A DNA stretch of 64,000 bases, from NCBI GenBank assembly GCA_963800335.1, contig CAWDAN010000005.1:222455-286454 (forward strand), in the 5' to 3' direction. The translations under genes were made by a program, and so were the position numbers. Positions 43,548-53,216 of the stretch are shown one piece after another (the first letter of the stretch is position 1; every line of letters starts with the position of its first letter). This DNA comes from Flavisphingopyxis sp963800335 (GTDB lineage Bacteria; Pseudomonadota; Alphaproteobacteria; Sphingomonadales; Sphingomonadaceae). The notes under the pieces were generated by a model, which was given only the letters and a program-made list of their open reading frames with translations, had not been told where the DNA came from and made no database searches.

Positions 43548-46247
43548 ATGACACGTGCCTTCCGTCCCGCCCTTCTCCTTGCTGCGAGCACCCTGGCGCT
43601 TGGCGGGTGTGCCGCCACCGCTGGCGACCTCAATACGCGCGCGCCGATGGCGCCCAAGGTCTTTGCCGCCAGCCCGGACAGCATCGACAAAAGCCAGACG
43701 ACGCAGCTCCCGCGCAATGCAGTGCCGCGCAATTATAAGATTGAAGTGACGCCGCACGCCGATGCGCTGACCTTCGATGGCAAGGTCCGCATCACGCTCA
43801 ACGTAACCGAGCCGACCGACACGCTAACCTTTAACGCCGCCGATCTGGCGATCGCGAGCGCGACGATCACCGCCACCGATGGCACGAGCCAGCCGGGGCG
43901 CGTCAGCTTGAACTCCGATGCGCAAACTGCGAATGCACAGTTTGCCCGGCCGTTGTCGCCGGGCCTTTATGCTCTCGACATGGACTATTCGGGCAAGATC
44001 AACACGCAGGCCAACGGACTGTTCGCGCTCGATTACAAGAGCACCGAAGGGGTCGATAAACGCTCGCTGTTTACCCAGTTCGAAGCGCCCGACGCGCGCC
44101 GCTTTGTTCCCAGCTGGGATGAGCCCGATTACAAGGCGAGCTTCGATCTCAGCGCGATCGTCCCCGCCGACGAGATGGCGATCAGCAACATGCCCGCCAA
44201 ATCGACCACCGCGCTCGCTGACGGACTGAAGCGCGTTACCTTCGAAACCACCCCGGTGATGTCGAGCTACCTACTGTTTTTCGGCAAGGGCGATTTCGGA
44301 CGTATTTCCAAGATGGCTGGCAACACAGAGGTCGGCATAATCGTCAGCAAGGGCAACGAGGAAAAAGCGCGCACGGCCCTCGACGACGAAGCGCAAATCC
44401 TGCCTTATTATAACGACTATTTCGGCACGCCCTATCCGCTGCCGAAGCTCGACAACGTTGGCGGCCCTGGCCAGTCTCAATTCTTCGGAGCGATGGAAAA
44501 CTGGGGGGCGATCTTCACCTTCGAACGTATCCTGCTCGACGACCCTGCCATCACCAGTGAAAACGAGCGGCACGCGATCTTCTCGGTTCAGGCGCACGAA
44601 ATGGCGCATCAGTGGTTTGGCGACCTTGTCACCATGGCTTGGTGGGACGACCTTTGGCTCAACGAAGGCTTCGCTAGCTGGATGGAAAACAAGACGACGC
44701 AGCACTTCCATCCCGATTGGGGTGCAGACATCGATGCGGTTGGCAGCCGCGAGGCTGCGATGGGACAGGACGCCTACGCCACGACCCATCCGATTGTGCA
44801 GAAGATTCTGACCGTCGAACAGACCAACCAGGCGTTCGATTCGATTACCTATTCGAAAGGCGAATCGGTGATCTCGATGCTCGAAGGCTATGCTGGACCC
44901 GACGTCTGGCGTCGCGGCATTCAGGACTATGTGAAGACGCATCAGTATCAGAATACCAAGACCGACGACCTGTGGCGCGCGGTTGAGGCTGCGGGCGCAA
45001 CCGGACTAACCACGATCGCGCATGACTTCACGCTCCAGCCCGGCATACCGCTGATCACCGTCAGCAAGGCGCAATGCACCGGCGACAGCACCAATGTGAC
45101 TTTAACGCAGGGCCAATTCTCGCGTGACAAGCGCGAAGCGTCAGCAGCCAAGCCGCTCACTTGGCATGTCCCGGTCAGCATTTCGGCGGGCGGGGCGAAA
45201 TCCACGGCAGTGACCGGAGGGCGAACGACGGCGGTGACTGTGCCGGGCTGCGGTCCACTGCTCGTCAATGCAGGCCAGACCGGCTATTTTCGCACACTCT
45301 ACACCGCCGACCAGCTCGCGCGACTGAAAGCATCATTCGGGTCGCTCGGCGCGGTCGATCAATACGGCTTGCTCAACGATTCGCTGGCGCTGTCCTATGC
45401 GGGTTATCAGCCGATCGGGCGCTCGCTGGACCTGATCTCGGCCATTCCGGCTGATGCCAATCGCAAGGTGATGACCGAAGGCCTCGGGACGCTCTATTCA
45501 TTGTACGATATGTTCGACGGCGACGCCGCAGTACAGTCCAAGCTCGCGAGCATGATCCAGTCGCGTTATGCTCCCGTACTAGGTCAAATCGGCCTACTCC
45601 CGCGCGCGGGCGAACCCGTCCTCGACACGACGTTGCGGCCGACCCTGATCAGCGCCCTCGGCGCGGTCGGTGACAGCAATATCCGGGCCGAGGGCGATCG
45701 CCTGTTTGCGGCACTCCAGACTGATCCGTCGGCAATTGCAGGATCGCTTAAGTCGACTTGGCTCGGGCTAGTCGCCTATAATGCGACGCCGACGCAATGG
45801 GACCAGCTCCATGCCATGGCAAAGAGCGCGACAGGCTCCGTCGAGCGTGCGACGCTCTATTCGTTGCTCGGCGTCGCCAAGGACAAGGCACTCGCTCAGC
45901 GGGCACTCGACCTAGCATTGACCGACGAACCCGGTTCGACAGTTTCGGCAGGTATGATCAACGCGGTAGCCCGTCGCAATCCGGAACTGGCGCTCAATTT
46001 CGTCCTGGCGCATCTCGACCGCGTCAATGCGTTGGTCGACAGCTCGGCGGCTTCACGGTTCGTGGCGCGGCTTGGTAGCGGCAGCGACGAGGAGGCGACG
46101 ATCGCCAAGCTCGACGCCTATGCAAGGGCCAATCTCGACGCTTCGGCTCGCAAGCCCATCGACTCCGCGATCAACGGCATTCGGACCCGCCTCGCCGACC
46201 GTCCGCGGATCAAGAAGGAGGTCCGCGCCTGGGTCGCAGGACAATAG
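43548..46247 (+). CDS. M1 family aminopeptidase, lipoprotein
   Basis: Zinc aminopeptidase of 899 residues. The signal has lipobox LGGC (MTRAFRPALLLAASTLALGG-C), so it is probably anchored in the envelope. The substrate-binding exopeptidase motif GAMEN is near residue 312, and the zinc site HEMAHQWFGD near 349 with the downstream Glu in LWLNEGFASW. The C-terminal ERAP1-like helical domain runs to KKEVRAWVAGQ. The start ATG at 43548 follows CAGGAG; the open frame further upstream overlaps queF and is not used. The frame is intact, and a strong hairpin follows. Confidence 0.94.
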   Translation: MTRAFRPALLLAASTLALGGCAATAGDLNTRAPMAPKVFAASPDSIDKSQTTQLPRNAVPRNYKIEVTPHADALTFDGKVRITLNVTEPTDTLTFNAADLAIASATITATDGTSQPGRVSLNSDAQTANAQFARPLSPGLYALDMDYSGKINTQANGLFALDYKSTEGVDKRSLFTQFEAPDARRFVPSWDEPDYKASFDLSAIVPADEMAISNMPAKSTTALADGLKRVTFETTPVMSSYLLFFGKGDFGRISKMAGNTEVGIIVSKGNEEKARTALDDEAQILPYYNDYFGTPYPLPKLDNVGGPGQSQFFGAMENWGAIFTFERILLDDPAITSENERHAIFSVQAHEMAHQWFGDLVTMAWWDDLWLNEGFASWMENKTTQHFHPDWGADIDAVGSREAAMGQDAYATTHPIVQKILTVEQTNQAFDSITYSKGESVISMLEGYAGPDVWRRGIQDYVKTHQYQNTKTDDLWRAVEAAGATGLTTIAHDFTLQPGIPLITVSKAQCTGDSTNVTLTQGQFSRDKREASAAKPLTWHVPVSISAGGAKSTAVTGGRTTAVTVPGCGPLLVNAGQTGYFRTLYTADQLARLKASFGSLGAVDQYGLLNDSLALSYAGYQPIGRSLDLISAIPADANRKVMTEGLGTLYSLYDMFDGDAAVQSKLASMIQSRYAPVLGQIGLLPRAGEPVLDTTLRPTLISALGAVGDSNIRAEGDRLFAALQTDPSAIAGSLKSTWLGLVAYNATPTQWDQLHAMAKSATGSVERATLYSLLGVAKDKALAQRALDLALTDEPGSTVSAGMINAVARRNPELALNFVLAHLDRVNALVDSSAASRFVARLGSGSDEEATIAKLDAYARANLDASARKPIDSAINGIRTRLADRPRIKKEVRAWVAGQ

Positions 46248-46254
46248 GCATTAC

Positions 46255-46296
46255 CATCCCTGCCCGTCGCCGCGCGCAGCGGTGACGGGCAGGGAT
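46255..46296. terminator. Bidirectional hairpin between M1 peptidase and HerA-like genes
   Basis: CATCCCTGCCCGTC (46255-46268) and GACGGGCAGGGATG (46283-46296) form a perfect 14-bp stem, extended by a wobble pair and CCG/CGG. It fills the 56-base gap between the two convergent stops. No U tract is obvious. Confidence 0.75.
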
Positions 46297-46303
46297 GCCT
46301 AGC

Positions 46304-47881
46304 CTAACGCATCAGTCCGCCAATCAGGTTGCGGACAAACCGGCCGGCGAAGGGTCCGGCGAGATCGGTGGCGATCGAACCGGCGGCCGAGGTCGCGGCA
46401 TTGCGCACCGGGTTAGACCGCGACTTGCGTCCGGTTACCGCAGCTGCCGCGATGGTCGCCGCCGACCCCGTCATCGCGCCCGTAGCGCGCTTGAGCGCCT
46501 TGCCCCAGATATTGGTCGTGCGCCGTTCGCGCTTGCCGACCTCTTCGCGGCCCTTCGCCTCGACCTCTTCGGCGGTAGCGGCGGCATCGCTTGCCTTCTG
46601 CGCAATGACCTCGGCAGCGCTCTCGCGGTCGATCCGCTGGTCATAGATAGTGCCCACCGGCGATGCGCCTACGATCATCGCGCGCTCGCCCGTCGAGATC
46701 GGTCCGATCCGCGACGAGGGCGGGCGCACCAGCACACGTTCGACCGGCGACGGAGCGCCGTCGTCCATCAGCGTCGATACCAAGGTTTCGCCAACCTTCA
46801 GTTCGGTGATCGCGGTTTCGACGTCGAGGCCGGGATTGATCCGGAAGGTCTCGGCCGCTCCCTTGATAGCGCGCTGGTCGCGCGGCGTGTAGGCGCGAAG
46901 CGCATGAAGAATACGATTGCCCAATTGGCCGGCAACGGTCTCTGGAATGTCGATCGGATTTTGTGTGATGAAGAACACGCCGATACCCTTCGATCGGATC
47001 AACCGGACGACCTGCTCGATCTTGTCCTGCAGCGCCGACGAGGCATCGTCGAACAACAGATGCGCCTCGTCGAAGAAGAAGACGAGCTTGGGTTTTTCAG
47101 GGTCGCCTACTTCGGGCAATGCCTCGAACAGCTCGCTCATCAGCCATAGCAGGAAGGTCGCATAAAGCTTGGGGTCGACCATCAGCCGGTCGGCCATCAA
47201 CACGTTGACGAACCCCTTGCCAGTGGGATCGGTACGAAAGAATTCGGCGACGTCGAACGCGGGTTCGCCGAAGAACTGGTCGCCACCCTGGCCCTCGAGC
47301 TGGAGCAAGGCGCGCTGGATCGTGCCGACGCTCGCCTTAGTGACGTTACCGTATTTCGTGCTCAGTTCGCCCGCATTGTCTGCAGTATGGGCGAGCATCG
47401 CGCGCAAGTCAGGCAGGTCGAGCAGCAAAAGGCCCTGGTCGTCCGCAAAGCGAAAGGCGATTTCGAGAACCCCGGCCTGCGTGTCGTTGAGCTTGAGCAA
47501 CTGGCCCAGCAGCAACGGCCCCATCTCGCTGACGGTCGTGCGGATCGGATGGCCCTGCTTGCCGTACAGGTCCCAGAATATTGTCGGGCTGTCAGCATAG
47601 GCGTAATCGGTAAGCCCGACCTCGCGAGCGCGGTCCTTCAACTTGTCGGCATGGGCGAAGGCATCGCTGCCGGGCATCGCGACACCGCTGAGATCGCCTT
47701 TGACGTCGGAGACGAAAACGGGGACGCCCGCCTTGGAGAACCCTTCGGCGAGGATCTGTACGGTCACCGTCTTGCCGGTACCGGTGGCGCCAGCGATCAG
47801 GCCGTGCCGATTGGCCCGACTGAGCGCGATACCGACCGGCGTACCGTCAGCGCTGCCGATAAAGACCGATCGATCATCCAT
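46304..47881 (-). CDS. HerA-like ATPase (DUF853)
   Basis: A 525-residue P-loop ATPase of the HerA/FtsK superfamily. Walker A GATGTGKT is at residues 31-38, Walker B KLVFFFDEAHLLFDDASS, sensor-like FFITQNPIDIPETVAGQLGN and an Arg-finger-like region TPRDQRAIKGAAETF. Bacterial stand-alone members are of unclear role; DNA translocation is inferred from the superfamily. No NurA nuclease is adjacent. The C-terminus is Ala-rich (ATGAMTGSAATIAAAAVTGR). Confidence 0.9.
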   Translation of the reverse strand: MDDRSVFIGSADGTPVGIALSRANRHGLIAGATGTGKTVTVQILAEGFSKAGVPVFVSDVKGDLSGVAMPGSDAFAHADKLKDRAREVGLTDYAYADSPTIFWDLYGKQGHPIRTTVSEMGPLLLGQLLKLNDTQAGVLEIAFRFADDQGLLLLDLPDLRAMLAHTADNAGELSTKYGNVTKASVGTIQRALLQLEGQGGDQFFGEPAFDVAEFFRTDPTGKGFVNVLMADRLMVDPKLYATFLLWLMSELFEALPEVGDPEKPKLVFFFDEAHLLFDDASSALQDKIEQVVRLIRSKGIGVFFITQNPIDIPETVAGQLGNRILHALRAYTPRDQRAIKGAAETFRINPGLDVETAITELKVGETLVSTLMDDGAPSPVERVLVRPPSSRIGPISTGERAMIVGASPVGTIYDQRIDRESAAEVIAQKASDAAATAEEVEAKGREEVGKRERRTTNIWGKALKRATGAMTGSAATIAAAAVTGRKSRSNPVRNAATSAAGSIATDLAGPFAGRFVRNLIGGLMR

Positions 47882-47952
47882 TGGGGTTCCCTTTCACGCG
47901 TATTGGCGAAGCGTAGACCAGCGCAAATCGAAAGCAAACATGGCAGACAGCA

Positions 47953-47981
47953 AAACGCCCGACCAGATCGGCCGGGCGTTT
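47953..47981 (-). terminator. Rho-independent terminator after degP
   Basis: On the minus strand AAACGCCCGGCC, loop, GGTCGGGCGTTT then T forms an 11-of-12-bp stem ending in a T run. It lies 26 bases downstream of the degP stop. Confidence 0.75.
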
Positions 47982-48006
47982 AAGTGTCTAGCGATTAAGC
48001 GCGCCG

Positions 48007-49560
48007 TCAGTTGTTGAGCCGGACCGCAATGAAGGTGGGCTCAACGCCGCGCCGCGTGACCTGCAGCAGGATAGCCGAACGTCCGTCGGACTTGGCTTGC
48101 GCAACGGCATCCGCCAGCGCCTTCAACGATTGTACCGGCTCGCGATTGGCACTGATGATCACGTCGCCGCGCTGCAGTCCCTTTTGCGCGGCATCTGCCG
48201 CTCCCGAGACGCGCCCGATGACAAGGCCCTTAGTCGCCGTATCAACCCCGATTGAACGGGCGATATCGGTGGTCAGTGGCTCTACGATCAGGCCTAATGC
48301 CTGGCGGATTGCCTGGTCGGGTCCGGTCGCGTTTTCGCTCGGCTTGCTGGGATAGGCTTGGTCATCGTCAGGATCGAACTTGGGTTGCTGCAACTGATTC
48401 TCGGGCGGACGCTTGCCGACCGTAACGTTGAGACGCTGCTTCTTGCCGTCGCGTATGATGTCGACCGGAATCTTCGTGCCCGGCGTCACATTGGCGACGA
48501 GGAAGGAAACATTGTTGTCGGGCGTAACCTCTTGGCCATTGACCGCGACGACGACGTCGCCGGCCTTGATGCCAGCCTTGGCTGCGGCCTCTCCCTCGAC
48601 TACCCGCTGGATGAACTCGCCGCGATTATGAGCCAGGCCCAATGCCGCCGCGGTATCGTCGTCGAGTGGCGCGAGCGCGACACCGAAATAGCCGCGCTCT
48701 ATGGCTTCGCCGCTGCGCAACTTGGCGACAATCGGTGCCGCAACATCAGCGGGGATTGCGAAGCCAAGCCCGATATTGGCACCGGTTGGCGAAATGATCG
48801 CCGAATTGATCCCGATGACGTTGCCATTCAAATCGAACATCGGTCCGCCCGAATTGCCGCGATTGATTGCCGCATCGGTCTGGATATAGCGCGCATAGGC
48901 GCCGCCGGTGCCGGGGCCGTTCTCGCCGACGTTACGATACAGCGCCGAAACGATTCCCGTTGTCACAGTGCCGCCAAAGCCGAGCGGATTGCCGATCGTG
49001 ATGACCCAGTCGCCGACGCGCGACTTGGTCGAATCGCCGAACTTGACGAACGGAAGGTTTGTGCCGTCAATCTTGAGCACCGCGAGATCGGACTGAGCAT
49101 CACGGCCGATGACGCGCGCCTTGTACTCCTTGCGATTGGGCATCGTGACGGTGATCTCTTCGACCACCGCACCGTCGGCTGCAGGCGCAACAACATGGTT
49201 GTTGGTGACGATGTAACCGTCGGGAGAGATGATGAAGCCCGACCCAAGCGACTGGCCTTCACGCGTCTGCGGCTGCGCGCCGCCGCTGCCTTGCCCGCCG
49301 AAAAACTGTTCAAACGGCGTGCCGGCGAATGGATTTGACTGGACCTGGACGCGCTGGCGCGTCGAGATATTGACTACCGCAGGCTGCAATTGCTCGGTCA
49401 GATCTGCGAAGCTTGCCGGGGCACCGGCACGTGGCACGACGCGCTGAAGCTGGGCATCTTCGTTCTGCGCGACCTGCGCGCCAACGGTGCTGGGCGAAGC
49501 GAGTGCTAGCGCGGTGCCGCCAAGCAGGAAAGCCGAAGTGATTGCATAAACATATCGCAC
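48007..49560 (-). CDS. degP: Periplasmic serine endoprotease, DegP/HtrA (Do) family
   Basis: Envelope quality-control protease of 517 residues from GTG at 49560 (VRYVYAITSAFLLGGTALAL, a signal peptide). The trypsin-like domain has His in VTNNHVV, Asp in SDLAVLKID and Ser in GNSGGPMF. PDZ1 is near residues 290-380 (YFGVALAPLDD, AGIKAGDVVVAVNGQEV) and PDZ2 at the end (QKGLQRGDVIISANREPV). An in-frame ATG at 49611 would add 17 residues. The frame is intact. It is followed by a terminator and lies downstream of hflK-hflC. Confidence 0.93.
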   Translation of the reverse strand: MRYVYAITSAFLLGGTALALASPSTVGAQVAQNEDAQLQRVVPRAGAPASFADLTEQLQPAVVNISTRQRVQVQSNPFAGTPFEQFFGGQGSGGAQPQTREGQSLGSGFIISPDGYIVTNNHVVAPAADGAVVEEITVTMPNRKEYKARVIGRDAQSDLAVLKIDGTNLPFVKFGDSTKSRVGDWVITIGNPLGFGGTVTTGIVSALYRNVGENGPGTGGAYARYIQTDAAINRGNSGGPMFDLNGNVIGINSAIISPTGANIGLGFAIPADVAAPIVAKLRSGEAIERGYFGVALAPLDDDTAAALGLAHNRGEFIQRVVEGEAAAKAGIKAGDVVVAVNGQEVTPDNNVSFLVANVTPGTKIPVDIIRDGKKQRLNVTVGKRPPENQLQQPKFDPDDDQAYPSKPSENATGPDQAIRQALGLIVEPLTTDIARSIGVDTATKGLVIGRVSGAADAAQKGLQRGDVIISANREPVQSLKALADAVAQAKSDGRSAILLQVTRRGVEPTFIAVRLNN

Positions 49561-49661
49561 AGGCGGATAATCCTTTTTGTGGAAATAACGAGAGCTGGCC
49601 CCGGTTCTCATGAAACTTCGAAGTTTAACGAAGCTTGAATATGGGACGGCAACCCCAGCGT

Positions 49662-50513
49662 TCAACGCCCCTGGAATTCGCGCAGGAACTCATTGTCCGG
49701 CGACAGGACGATCGAGGTCGCGCCATCCGATTCGACGAAGGTCTTCTGATAGGCCTGCATCGCGCGGTAGAAGTCGTAGAAGCCGGGATCTTTGCCGAAC
49801 GCCGAAGCGTAGATGTTGGCGGCCTCGGCATCGGCGTCGGCACGGATCAGCTGCGCCTCCTTGCGCCCTTCGGCCTGGATTGAGATCGCCTCCTGGTTAC
49901 GTGCGGTTTGCATTCGTTGATACGCCGATGTCAGCGGCGTGCCCTGCGGAAGGTCGGCGCGCTTGATCCTGACATCGATGATTTCGGCACCATATTTGGC
50001 CGCCTCGCGATTAAGTCCGGCTTGAATATTGTCCATGATCTGGCCGCGTTCTGGGCTTAGCAAAGTAGCGAAGGCTCGCTTGCCAAGCTCGTTCCGCAGC
50101 GACGATCCGAGGATCGCGCCGAGCTGGTCGCGCAATTTGTCCTCGGTCTGAATGGTCGTGTACATTTTCGCCGGATCGACGATGCGAAAGCGAGCGAATG
50201 CGTCAACCTGAAGCCGCAACTGATCGGTCGACAAGACCTGCTGACGCTCCATGTTAACGCCGAGCACACGCTTGTCGATAAACTTGATCTGCTCGACGAA
50301 GGGAATGCGCGCAATCAGACCGGCATTTGTCGATCCGAATGGTTGGTCGGGCTTGTACGAATTCACTACCCCGGTGATTGTGCCATAACGTAGCAGCAAC
50401 GCCTGCTTGTCCTCGGGCACGATCGAGAACGTCATGCTTGCCAGCACCGCGAGCGCCAGTGCGATCATGCTGGTGCGGACGGGGTGTTCGGTGATCTGTG
50501 TGACGATGCTCAT
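49662..50513 (-). CDS. hflC: Protease modulator HflC
   Basis: SPFH-domain inner-membrane protein of 283 residues that forms the HflKC cage around FtsH. An N-terminal membrane helix (MIALALAVLASMTFSIVP) precedes the SPFH domain (QALLLRYGTITGVV, FIDKRVLGVNMERQQVLSTD, MDNIQAGLNREAAKYGAEII) and a coiled C-terminus (ISIQAEGRKEAQLIRADADA). Its start overlaps the hflK stop by 4 bases (ATGA), so the two are co-translated. Confidence 0.95.
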   Translation of the reverse strand: MSIVTQITEHPVRTSMIALALAVLASMTFSIVPEDKQALLLRYGTITGVVNSYKPDQPFGSTNAGLIARIPFVEQIKFIDKRVLGVNMERQQVLSTDQLRLQVDAFARFRIVDPAKMYTTIQTEDKLRDQLGAILGSSLRNELGKRAFATLLSPERGQIMDNIQAGLNREAAKYGAEIIDVRIKRADLPQGTPLTSAYQRMQTARNQEAISIQAEGRKEAQLIRADADAEAANIYASAFGKDPGFYDFYRAMQAYQKTFVESDGATSIVLSPDNEFLREFQGR

Positions 50514-51655
50514 TGTGCAGCTCCTTCGGTCACTGTGACTTCGGGGGCCGCCTTGGCGCGGCGACGCAGTTCGGGAAGCGGCAGATAGCTCGTCACGCCG
50601 CGCGTCTCGACAATCGTCTTGTCGACTTTCCCGAGCACGAGTTCCATCGTGTCGTAATACATGCGCTTCTTGGTGACGTCGGGCGCGAGCCGGTACTGCT
50701 CGTAGACCTTGTTGAACGCTGCCGATTCACCGCGCGCCTGTTCGAGGATCTGCTGCGCATAGGCGCGCGCATCGTTCTGATACGACTCGCGCTGCTGTTT
50801 TGCAGCGTTGACCTTCTTGAATGCTTCGTCGACCTCGGCCGGCGGATCGGCCTGGCGCAGCTGAATGCCGTCGATGCGGACACCCGATCGATATTGGTCC
50901 AGAATGGTCTGCATACGCCGCTGGACCTGCGCCTCGATGTCCGAGCGCCCCGACGTAATCGCACTGTTGAGCGAGAAATTGGCGACCGTCGCGCGCATTG
51001 CACTCTCGGCGACCTCGCCAATCGTTTGCTCGGGATCTTTTAGCTGGAAGATGAACAGTTCGGGGTCCTTGATCGACCATCGCACCTGATAAGCGAGGTC
51101 GACGATATTCTGGTCGCCGGTCAGGACCAGATTCTCTTCGTTGGGCTGTTCGGATCCGATCTTAAGCTCGCGGATGTTTAGGGTGTCGATTTTGGTCATT
51201 TGTTCGAAAGGTGCTGGCATTGTCAGCTGGATGCCGCCGGGGCCGACGGTGCGGGCGTAGGAGCCGAGCCGGGTGACGACGCCGCGTTCGGCCGGCTGGA
51301 GCATGTGGAAGCTGCTGAAGACGATCCAGATCGCGATGAAGCCGAGGATGCCATAGAGCCAGAAGGGCCGATCGCCGGACAATCGGGGCCTGCCGCCACC
51401 GCCGCCGCCGCCGCCGCCGAATCCGGCACGACCGCGCCGGAGCAGTTCGTCGAGGGCCGATGGTCCGCGCGCATTATCGCCAACGGGTTGCGGACCGTTC
51501 GACGGTTGCGCCCACGGATTGCGCGGTCCCTTGGGCTTGGGAGACTCGTCGTCACCGCCACCCCATGGTCCTTTTTCCACCGCGAAAATATTGCCCCGCG
51601 GCCCAGGGCCGCTCGCTGTCAGTCGGCGAACCGCCCGTTGCCAAAAATTCTTCAT
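50510..51655 (-). CDS. hflK: FtsH protease activity modulator HflK
   Basis: SPFH partner of HflC, 381 residues from ATG at 51655 (MKNFWQRAVRRLTASGPGPR). The cytoplasmic N-terminus is Pro/Gly-rich with a run of nine Gly (GFGGGGGGGGGRPRL). One membrane helix (FWLYGILGFIAIWIVFSSF) and the SPFH domain (ERGVVTRLGSYARTVGPGGI, DQNIVDLAYQVRWSIKDPEL) follow, then coiled coil. The longer open frame to 52048 is antisense to mrp and is rejected. It is divergent from mrp across a 70-base gap. Confidence 0.95.
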   Translation of the reverse strand: MKNFWQRAVRRLTASGPGPRGNIFAVEKGPWGGGDDESPKPKGPRNPWAQPSNGPQPVGDNARGPSALDELLRRGRAGFGGGGGGGGGRPRLSGDRPFWLYGILGFIAIWIVFSSFHMLQPAERGVVTRLGSYARTVGPGGIQLTMPAPFEQMTKIDTLNIRELKIGSEQPNEENLVLTGDQNIVDLAYQVRWSIKDPELFIFQLKDPEQTIGEVAESAMRATVANFSLNSAITSGRSDIEAQVQRRMQTILDQYRSGVRIDGIQLRQADPPAEVDEAFKKVNAAKQQRESYQNDARAYAQQILEQARGESAAFNKVYEQYRLAPDVTKKRMYYDTMELVLGKVDKTIVETRGVTSYLPLPELRRRAKAAPEVTVTEGAAQ

Positions 51656-51725
51656 TCCTCCGTTATAGGTAGCACGGCCCGAAAAAACAGTGCCATTCGC
51701 GGAATTCCCGACTATTCGCCTCGCC

Positions 51726-52697
51726 ATGACCCAATCAGAAATGATCGCGGCGACCGCAGCTCGCCTGTCACAAGGGCGCGCCGCCGCCGTCCGGCTCAAG
51801 GATTCGACCGTCTCGCTGGTGTGCGACGTCTCGGGGCTGGACGAATCGGCCCGCACCAACATGATCGGAAGCCTCAAGGCCGAGCTCGGAGCGATGGAAG
51901 GCGTCGACGAGGTTCGCATCGCCGAGACCAGCGAGCGCCGGGAATTGCCGATCGTCGCAGTCGCCAGCGGCAAGGGCGGCGTCGGCAAGTCGACGCTCGC
52001 GACCAATATCGCGGTCGCGCTGGCGCTTGCCGGGCGCAAGGTCGGCATCGTCGATGCCGATATTTACGGCCCGTCGCAGCCCACGCTGCTCGGTTGCGAC
52101 GAAACGCGCCCCGAGGCACGCGACAAGAAACTCGTCCCCGTCGAATGCCGTCACGGCATCGGCCTGTTGTCGATGGGCCAACTCGCCAAGCCGGGCCAGG
52201 CGATCGCCTGGCGCGGGCCGATGGCGGGCAACGCACTGACCCAGCTGGTCGATGCGCACTGGGGCGCGACCGAGATGCTGATCGCAGACATGCCGCCGGG
52301 GACCGGCGACGTGCAGCTGTCGATGATCCAGCGCCACAAGCCGGTCGGCGCGGTCATCGTGTCGACGCCGCAGGACCTCTCGCTGATCGACGCGCGGCGG
52401 GCGATCGCATTGTTCGAACAGGCCGACGTGCCGATCATCGGCCTCGTTGAGAACATGGCGGGCTATGCGTGTCCGCACTGCGGCGAGATCAGCGATCCGT
52501 TCGGCTCGGGCGGCGTCGAACGCGCGGCGCAAGAGATCGGCGTCGCCTTTCTTGGCCGCATCCCGCTGTCGCTCGGCGTTCGCGAAGCGAGCGACGGTGG
52601 CGAGCCGCCGGCGGCCAGCGAAAACGACCTCGCCCAACCGTTCAGGGATATTGCAGGGCGGGTCGCGCGTTGGGTGGACGAACGGCGCACAGCCTAA
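51726..52697 (+). CDS. mrp: Mrp/ApbC-family iron-sulfur carrier ATPase
   Basis: Cytoplasmic P-loop ATPase that carries Fe-S clusters to apo-proteins, 323 residues. A short N-terminal MIP18-like segment precedes the deviant Walker A SGKGGVGKST (81-90). Also present are VDADIYGPSQPTLLG, MPPGTGDVQLSM and the cluster-binding CPHC (about residue 251, YACPHCGE). The start is ATG at 51726 (MTQSEMIAATAARLSQGRAA). The frame is intact. It is followed by the CoA-binding protein gene, 26 bases on. Confidence 0.94.
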   Translation: MTQSEMIAATAARLSQGRAAAVRLKDSTVSLVCDVSGLDESARTNMIGSLKAELGAMEGVDEVRIAETSERRELPIVAVASGKGGVGKSTLATNIAVALALAGRKVGIVDADIYGPSQPTLLGCDETRPEARDKKLVPVECRHGIGLLSMGQLAKPGQAIAWRGPMAGNALTQLVDAHWGATEMLIADMPPGTGDVQLSMIQRHKPVGAVIVSTPQDLSLIDARRAIALFEQADVPIIGLVENMAGYACPHCGEISDPFGSGGVERAAQEIGVAFLGRIPLSLGVREASDGGEPPAASENDLAQPFRDIAGRVARWVDERRTA

Positions 52698-52723
52698 CGC
52701 GCCGACAGCCCAAGGAATTTCTT

Positions 52724-53152
52724 ATGCCTATCGATACGGATGACGCGCTTCGCGACCTGCTGACCTCGACCCGCCGGATTGCCGTCGTCGGCGCATCGCC
52801 CAACGCGTCGCGACCGAGCAACGGCGTGACGCGCGCGCTGGTCGAACACGGTTATGATGTCGTCGCGGTCAATCCCGGCCATGTCGGCAAGACGATCCAC
52901 GGCGCCCCCGTCGTCGGATCGCTCGACGATGTTTCGCCACCCGCCGACATGGTCGATATTTTCCGCAACAGCGAGGACGCCGGCGGAGTCGTCGACGAGG
53001 CGATCGCACACGGCGCCAAAGCGGTGTGGATGCAACTCGGCGTCATCAATGAGGCCGCGGCCAAGCGCGCCGAAGAAGCGGGCCTCACCGTCGTCATGGA
53101 CCATTGCCCCAAGATCGAGCTGGCCCGGTTGAACATCGCGCCGATCGGCTGA
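52724..53152 (+). CDS. CoA-binding domain protein (YccU-like)
   Basis: A single Rossmann-like CoA-binding domain, 142 residues. RRIAVVGASPNASRPSNGVT, YDVVAVNPG, GAPVVGSLDDVSPPADMVDI, AVWMQLGVINEAAAKRAEEA and the conserved MDHCPKIE are typical. It probably binds CoA or a related nucleotide; the role is unknown. It is likely co-transcribed with mrp. Confidence 0.92.
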   Translation: MPIDTDDALRDLLTSTRRIAVVGASPNASRPSNGVTRALVEHGYDVVAVNPGHVGKTIHGAPVVGSLDDVSPPADMVDIFRNSEDAGGVVDEAIAHGAKAVWMQLGVINEAAAKRAEEAGLTVVMDHCPKIELARLNIAPIG

Positions 53153-53216
53153 GCTTCGGCGGGGCATTGCGCCAAGCGGCTTGCCAGCGCGCGGAGGGAC
53201 ATTATCAGGACGGGTC